From NCBI RefSeq assembly GCF_932526225.1, contig NC_064038.1, positions 992,001-1,056,000 of the forward strand: 64,000 nucleotides of DNA, written 5' to 3'. Numbering within the stretch: the stretch's first letter is position 1; the number at the start of each line of letters is the position of its first letter. The notes below the pieces were generated by a model. It was not told the origin of the DNA. It did no database searches and was given only the letters and a program-made list of their open reading frames with translations. The position numbers and the translations under genes were made by a program. This document shows positions 59,508 through 64,000 of this stretch, piece after piece. The stretch is from Nematostella vectensis. Taxonomy: Eukaryota; Cnidaria; Anthozoa; Actiniaria; Edwardsiidae.

Positions 59508-59572
59508 TTTGTCTCGCCGGCCCCTGATTGGACGAGAATTTGTCTCGCGGGCCCCTGATTGGACGATTGGGA
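59508..59572. repeat. Short tandem duplication carrying inverted CCAAT boxes
   Basis: TGTCTCGCCGGCCCCTGATT followed by GGACGA occurs twice about 31 bp apart (the second with GCGGGC). Another CTGATTGGCTAA lies at about 59376. GATTGG is an inverted CCAAT box; this could be a promoter or only genomic repeat. It is 620 bp upstream of the RGM start. Confidence 0.4.
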
Positions 59573-62500
59573 ACGTGTGTTCAATAGCATGAGAAGTGTT
59601 TGCGTTGGTACGAAATATGTCCGACTGTTTCTGTTGTATTTCGGTCACAAAAGCTCAACGGTGCACTGGTTTACCACACACAGATTCAAAGGCATAGCTT
59701 GGAGTATCTCGCTGTCGCACAGTAGTACGTAAGCCCTCTAAGTATTCCTAGAATGTGCGGATCGGAATTGCCTACCGCAACATGGACGACTCAAACCCCC
59801 GGGATTCTCCGGGATCACATCTAAGGGTTTAGTACCACGGAAAGACGGAACCACGGAAACACGAATCTTCATAAAATTACTGACTGTATCAACAAAAACG
59901 TGATTTTAAGCCCAAAAACACATTAACGCTTAGCTTGACCCCGACCCGTTTACAGGGGTCGCTTTGTATCGGGCGTATCGTATCTTTAGTAAAAAAAAAA
60001 AAAAAGAAACTGTAAGCAATCATTATTTTTAATAGGAAATCAGTCCGAGGGCTTTGAAATGAAACCCTTATTTTGCTAAGCTGGTGGTAAAATTGGTGCA
60101 TTTTCAAGTAGCTTGGCTCGCATGAATTTGTCTCTCCCCCACTGTGTGTGACAGCGAAAACACAGGGCTTGTGGGTTAGAGAGCGGCTCACTGCGCATGC
60201 TCCGTGGGACCCTGCTGAGTTTCGTGCAGGTTTTCTCGCAGTTGGAATAAAGGTTTTCCACAATGAGCGAATTGTAATAGTTCCTCACAGCACGGCGTGA
60301 GCGACGCAAACTGTGACGAGGCACTTTCAGATTTGTTTGAGCCTAGGCGAAATTGCGATTGGTTCTGTCCGCCATGCATTGCGCTGTGTGCCCATCTAGT
60401 CTTTTTGGCCCGAAACCCAACCTAGGGAGCCCCGCGGTTTCGTCGAGATGTTGTCCTGTCTGGACATTTATCGTTTATGTCCGTCGTGTTTGTTTGCAAT
60501 CATGATGCGGTTAAGTCAGTCGAATCGTTACTAAGCCATTCACAGTTTATTTTCTGCTGGTTCAATCTCCTTGTAGAGGGCAACATGGAAAGAGTTTGTT
60601 GTTTTTGGCGTCTTTATTGCCCGCTGTGAGCTTCCCCTCCCTGACTGAGAATGATAGATAGGAATGGTGGGCTTTAGAACTTTGGATAGAAGATGTGATG
60701 CAATTTCAACCCATGTCGGGGGCCTTCGCCTTGATTCATACAACCCAGTTTGAGCATTTATTTAGAATTTAAGTGCAAAATTAAAAAGCAACGGGGATTC
60801 CATAGCTAGTAAGATAGGATAGGAATCCACCAACTCTTTTTGCTCAAGCAGAGAAACCAAAAACTTACCAAAAATACAAAGAGGGTGGAAAAGCTTCTGA
60901 GAAAGCACAATCTGAGAAAAAGTGCTTTTTCGATATATAATAACAGATTCATATCTGAATAATATGATTGTGAAAGCTATTATGGATAACCTAATACAAA
61001 GTCTAAACGCGCGTTTTTGCATAATTGGATTGTCAGCGAATACAAACTATACGTAGGCGATAGGGAAGAACAGTAAAGACAAGCGTCACTACGGACATCT
61101 TGAAAAATTAAAGTCCATAGGGAGGTCAAGTGAGGGTGTTCTCATAACTTACAATAGCAATACCGTTCTTTATTTACACGACAGAGGGAAAATTCAGCTA
61201 AAGTGAATGACAATGTAAAATCTAGTGCGCAATCAGGAAATTTAGAAGCATTCTGGATGATTGAAAAATCCATTGATAAGTGTGATCCTATTGGCTAAAG
61301 GCTGATGATCTGTCCCCCGTGTCCCTAAACACGAGTTCGTCGTTGCGGGTGCTGTTTTAATCAGAGCAGAGATTGGGGAACCCTGAAGCAGTTGGCTGGT
61401 AGCAAGCCAATAAGAAATGTATTGTTACACCGGGAGATTTAGTCCAAGTTTTTTTTTTTTTTTTTTTCTGGCGCCCTGCCTCGCACTAAAGACCAATGTA
61501 GAGCCGACCAAAGAGACAAAAACTTTTGGACCGAAAATAAAAACCACACCGGAAAAGAACAGGATCAAATCCAAGCCATTTGAAACTGTTTTATTTGAAG
61601 TGTTCGCTAGATTATGAAAATGACGAAATGATGGGAAGTATCATCAAGAGAGGTTTTATTGCCGTAACTAAAGCGCAAATATTGTAAATCATTATTGTAA
61701 AATATAGAATATAAAAACCACCACAACCGTTTACACAACAATTTATAAATCATTAATATCAGCCATGCACGTATTTCTATATCATTAATATATCAGCTAC
61801 ACTTATTTACATATCATAAATATATCAGCTATACACTTATTTACATATCATAAATATATCAGCTATGATGATGGTGATGGTTTGAAAATCTAATATTTTT
61901 TTTGGTTGAAGAAACTGTCAGATCTTATGTCATATTTACGAGTGACAGCCGATTTCCGACTCTTTGCGGCTGCTACCTGTCTCAAATGAGGTACTCGGAG
62001 ATTCTGTGTCGTAAACACGCAGTGCTTTATGGGTATAATCAAATAAGGCAAATAAGCGTAAATAGTCTGGGCAATTGAAGCATTCTTGTATATTTCCCTG
62101 TTAACATTTTCATGGCTTTCAGAGGACAGGATTCAGCCATATATACGCTACTCGTGAAGCGGTGTGGATTACTACAGATATGGATTCTGGAGTGCACCCT
62201 TATTTGGGAGAGTAGTTGAGGAGTATTGTGCATTGATATCTTTTTAATCCGCTGCGGTAGGCAAAAGATTATAGAGGTAATTGCTCATCAAAACCTTAAG
62301 ATTTTCATATCGTACTGGAGAGATTTCGGATATAAAAAGCTGTGTTATCGCGATTTTGAGAGATATGAATGTCGATTTCCCCTGGGGGAATTTATTGATA
62401 TGCAAGCGTCTTCCAGACAAAACATCAAGTACTTCGCTTTTTTTAATCTATTCATAATTGGGGAATTTTAAGCAAACTAGGAATAAGCCATTAATAAACA

Positions 62501-64000
62501 TATTATAGTCATTACTCTAAACACCTTGTTGCACCTTGTATTGTACCCCGGCTTGCCGGGTCCATCTAGGTGCTCTGCTCCTACGGTAATTTTAAGGATT
62601 ACAGGACTGAATTTGTCATGTTTTCTTTGAATACAGTCTCTATTCAACCCACGCTCCTTTCCCAATCTTAAACCTCCTCTATCAACACCCCCTCCCCCAC
62701 CTTCCTCTAAGCCTCCTAATCAGCTCCCTTTTCCAAGAGACACATTTTCACTTAAACCTTCTCTATCAAAACCTCCTCCCTCCCTCCCTCCCTCCCTTTT
62801 CCAACTCTATCGAGATACATCTCACCTAAATTATCAAAATTCACTGGCTCTCAAGTTTTCGCCGGTGGTGTTTAACAACAGCTTAAATGTCAAGTGCTCT
62901 AAGTGCTATAATAAACGAGAAATATATAAATACAGCTTAAGCAAGTTTTCTAAAATTATCCTTGTGAATACTGTTACATTGTTATACCTAAAGTGAGACA
63001 GCTAAATGAAAGAGAGCATCTGCAACAACTATACTTAGAGCAATAAAAAAAAGACTTGTTTTGAGCCTTTTCCTCAAAACATTTCTCCCCTCGGTCTTTG
63101 TCAGCTTGCTCAAGAATTTAAATAGCTTTCCTATTTTTAGCATAATTGGCTAATTATGGCCCATAGTTGTGGCGTAGCGGCTATTACAGAAATAGATTAT
63201 GGTATACGGAGCATAAGCTACGGCATGAAGAGAGAGTTTGCGATTTACAAAAAGCTGAAAAGACTATATATTTTGGCCAATATATTGGGTTGTCCTAGTA
63301 TTCGTATAACTCACAAAACATGTGAAAACAATTAGCCTTTAAAAAAAAAAACAGAAGAAACTGCTCGAGGCTGTGTTTAAATTCCATATCCTAGCTTCAC
63401 AAGACATCACAAACGACAACCATAAGAAAACCATACAATAAAAGCCGACTATCTGTGTTTAATGTGTGTGCTTCTTTTTTTAGAATAAAAAAAAAAGATT
63501 GCGGATAATGGTTTATTATACAATGTAAAAAAACTGTTTTTCCCACCCCCTCCCGTTCCGTTTTTCTGAGTCACCAATCCAAAGGAATTTATCTCAGAAG
63601 AGTCAGACGTGACAAAAGCAGGAAATTGAAATCTGACTGCGATATTGAAAATTGTTTATAATTCTGGAACAAAGGGGTGTTGATTGTTGAAATGCCTTCA
63701 AACCTAGCGTATGATTACCCAACATATCACTTTTCCACTAATAGTTTTCACTTACAGGAAAACGACAACCTAGGAGAGGTTCGAAAAAAATAGTTTCGAA
63801 ACCTTTAGACAGCGAGAAGAAATCCGCCCTGTTCTAACAATAAGCAAGCTATCATCATCGAAACGAATCAGACCGCCCTAGGGTATTGTCACGCGATCTT
63901 GAAGTGCAATCTTTAGAACGTTTAAGACAAATAATATCGGCCTCACAGACACAAAGAGAAAAAGAACTTGTTAGCTAGCGCACTCATAGAATGCAGAAAT
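59573..64000. other. Right end of window, no recognised gene
   Basis: No frame here shows exon-like length, family motifs or phase-consistent splice sites. Seen: three ~34-bp AT-rich copies at about 61755-61865 (ATATCAGCTA...TTATTTACATAT), a CCCT-rich run near 62785-62810, homopolymer runs near 59990 and 61450, and ACTGCGCATGCTCC (NRF1-like) near 60190. Confidence 0.5.

Noticed and set aside
59889-60379. Overlapping minus-strand ORFs of 60-124 codons
   Set aside because: Several frames overlap, no domain pattern, composition like background.
61417-61617. 66-codon ORF with a poly-Phe start
   Set aside because: Begins in a T homopolymer and has no further support.

Overview
The window is animal nuclear DNA. 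Genes are split into many phase-consistent GT..AG exons, coding density is low, and intergenic DNA is AT-rich. There is a decayed LINE, a TTAA-flanked piggyBac-type element, several foldback elements and a very large amount of minisatellite. Gene content (lysosomal GH27 glycosidase, repulsive guidance molecule, two large coiled-coil proteins) fits an early-branching metazoan; a cnidarian, probably a sea anemone or other anthozoan, is my best guess. No rRNA, tRNA or CRISPR was seen.

Layout: (1) 545-632, minus: first exon of an alpha-galactosidase/alpha-N-acetylgalactosaminidase paralogue that runs off the left edge. (2) 1698-15888, plus: ten-exon gene for a ~2,557-residue coiled-coil protein, with a duplicated X-box/E-box/CRE block upstream and a possible internal start at 8910. 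(3) 16850-18095: truncated LINE with a minisatellite in its 3' part. (4) 18818-39827, minus: complete 14-exon GH27 gene, 406 residues, closest to alpha-N-acetylgalactosaminidase. Only 1.2 kb of its 21 kb is coding; most of the rest is tandem repeat. (5) 40010-51287, plus: eight-exon gene for a 563-residue coiled-coil protein, head-to-head with the GH27 gene across 182 bp. (6) 57029-58889, minus: complete three-exon repulsive guidance molecule (RGM) gene, 442 residues. (7) 59000-64000: no gene recognised.

Exon models were built by hand by joining reading frames at GT/AG sites. Every junction keeps phase and the total lengths divide by three. The two GH27 genes and RGM are recognised from family motifs. 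The two coiled-coil genes are not identified by name.

The most unusual feature is where the minisatellites sit. At least four arrays have a repeat unit that spans the 3' end of a real exon and its splice donor, so the donor is copied from 8 to over 100 times into the intron. A fifth carries a donor closely matching that of the neighbouring exon. Three further short arrays copy a real splice acceptor, and other arrays begin a few bases from a splice site. Tandem amplification seeded at exon-intron junctions appears to have inflated the introns of three different genes here. I regard this as the candidate previously undescribed phenomenon in the window.
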